From NCBI GenBank assembly GCA_028817255.1, contig JAPPQA010000195.1, forward strand, positions 1 to 5,627: DNA of 5,627 bases, in the 5' to 3' direction. The position numbers and the translations under genes were made by a program. This document shows, in pieces, positions 4,975-5,627 of the stretch. Every line of letters starts with the position of its first letter. The stretch's first letter is position 1. Source of the DNA: Gammaproteobacteria bacterium. Lineage in GTDB: Bacteria > Pseudomonadota > Gammaproteobacteria > Porifericomitales > Porifericomitaceae. The notes under the pieces are model-generated. The model searched no databases. It had not been told where the DNA came from and saw only the letters and a list, made by a program, of their open reading frames with translations.

Positions 4975-5627
4975 ATGAGTTTCCTGCCGATCTTCCTGCG
5001 CCTCGAGGGCCGCGCCTGCCTGCTGGTCGGCGGCGGCGGGGTGGCCGCCCGCAAGGCAGAGCGCTTGCTGGCGGCCGGGGCGGCGGTGACGGTGGCGGCG
5101 CCTCGGCTGGGGGCGGAACTCGAACGGTTGCGCGCCGAGGGCCGCATTCGCCACCTGCCCGCGCCCTTCGAGCGGCGCCAGCTGCAGGGAATGACGCTGG
5201 CCATCGCCGCCACCGACGACCCCGAGGTCAATCGCCAGGTCTCGGATTGCGCCCGCGCCGCCGGGTTGCCGGTGAACGTCGTGGATTGCCCGGATCTTTG
5301 CACCTTTACCATGCCGGCATTGGTAGAGCGCCCGCCGCTGCGGGTCGCCGTAGGCACCGGCGGCGCGGCGCCCATCCTGGCGCGCCAACTGCGCGCCCGG
5401 CTGGAGAGCGAGCTGCCCGCCGCGTATGGACGGCTGGCGGAACTGGCAGGCAGCTTTCGGGAACGGGTGCGGGCGCGTTACGCCGACCCGCGCCGCCGCC
5501 GGCGCTTCTGGGAAGCGGCCCTGGAAGGGGCGCCGGCGGAGTTGGCGCTAAGCGGCAGGGTCGCGGAGGCGCGGCGCCGGCTGGAGGAGATGTTGCAAGC
5601 GGACCGTGCGCCGGAGCGAGGGGAGGT
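4975..5627 (+). CDS. cysG: Siroheme synthase, N-terminal part (runs off the window)
   Basis: The first 217 residues match the N-terminal half of CysG: NAD-dependent precorrin-2 dehydrogenase and sirohydrochlorin ferrochelatase, which complete siroheme for sulfite and nitrite reductases. M-S-F-L-P-I-F-L-R-L matches the family start, so the ATG at 4975 is firm although no Shine-Dalgarno sequence precedes it. The Rossmann nucleotide loop VGGGGVAARKAE lies at 18-29, A-T-D-D at 79-82, N-V-V-D with catalytic Asp104 at 101-104, and G-G-A-A-P-I-L-A-R at 129-137. The helical dimerisation region follows, including R-R-R-F-W (about residues 165-180). The frame is still open at the edge and ends in R-G-E, then a Val codon beginning, matching the R-G-E-V that opens the uroporphyrinogen-III methyltransferase domain in E. 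coli CysG. A full fused CysG is therefore likely, though a stand-alone dehydrogenase cannot be excluded. The position of Salmonella Ser128 is Thr here. Confidence 0.93.
   Translation, partial: MSFLPIFLRLEGRACLLVGGGGVAARKAERLLAAGAAVTVAAPRLGAELERLRAEGRIRHLPAPFERRQLQGMTLAIAATDDPEVNRQVSDCARAAGLPVNVVDCPDLCTFTMPALVERPPLRVAVGTGGAAPILARQLRARLESELPAAYGRLAELAGSFRERVRARYADPRRRRRFWEAALEGAPAELALSGRVAEARRRLEEMLQADRAPERGE

Overview
The window reads as chromosomal DNA from a high-GC gammaproteobacterium. Four full genes and one truncated gene are recognisable, and all five look most like gammaproteobacterial versions. The dCTP deaminase is the 188-residue Pseudomonas-type form, Mrp/ApbC has the Pseudomonas layout, MetRS is the E. 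coli-like long form with a C-terminal tRNA-binding domain, and the last gene has the CysG fusion start. I recall the order dcd, mrp/apbC, metG and then Rnf genes, with metG and mrp divergent, from Pseudomonas, so this is probably a conserved neighbourhood and not a mobile island. I see no transposase, integrase, CRISPR array, tRNA or rRNA.

Layout: bases 1-108 are non-coding as far as can be seen and hold a short tandem repeat. Two genes follow on the minus strand. The first is a small membrane protein of the RnfA/RsxA family (109-657), and upstream of it lies metG (710-2806), with 52 bases between them. A 282-base divergent region (2807-3088) holds an obvious degenerate tandem-repeat array. 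On the plus strand, mrp (3089-4219) and dcd (4229-4795) are only 9 bases apart and are probably cotranscribed. A 179-base spacer with a second repeat array leads into cysG (4975 to beyond the end), which is cut just where its methyltransferase domain should begin.

Functions: metG charges tRNA-Met. Mrp is a P-loop ATPase that carries Fe-S clusters. Dcd makes dUTP from dCTP for thymidylate synthesis. CysG makes siroheme, the Fe-S-coupled cofactor of sulfite and nitrite reductases. The RnfA relative would normally sit in an electron-transfer membrane complex with an intramembrane Fe-S cluster. The genes are housekeeping neighbours and do not form one pathway, although Mrp, Rnf and siroheme all touch Fe-S metabolism.

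Two things stand out. First, the RnfA-like protein has no cysteine at all, so it cannot contribute the two cluster ligands that define the family. Second, all three longer inter-gene stretches carry short, decaying tandem repeats with unit length 11-17 bases (mostly 11-14). Many units begin with a C/G-G-Y-A-T-like head, as if a common process or element family shapes spacers in this genome. Smaller points are a Thr at the CysG Ser128 position, a run of eight A between mrp and dcd, and weak or absent Shine-Dalgarno sequences before rnfA and cysG. I do not see a clear new multi-gene system in this window.
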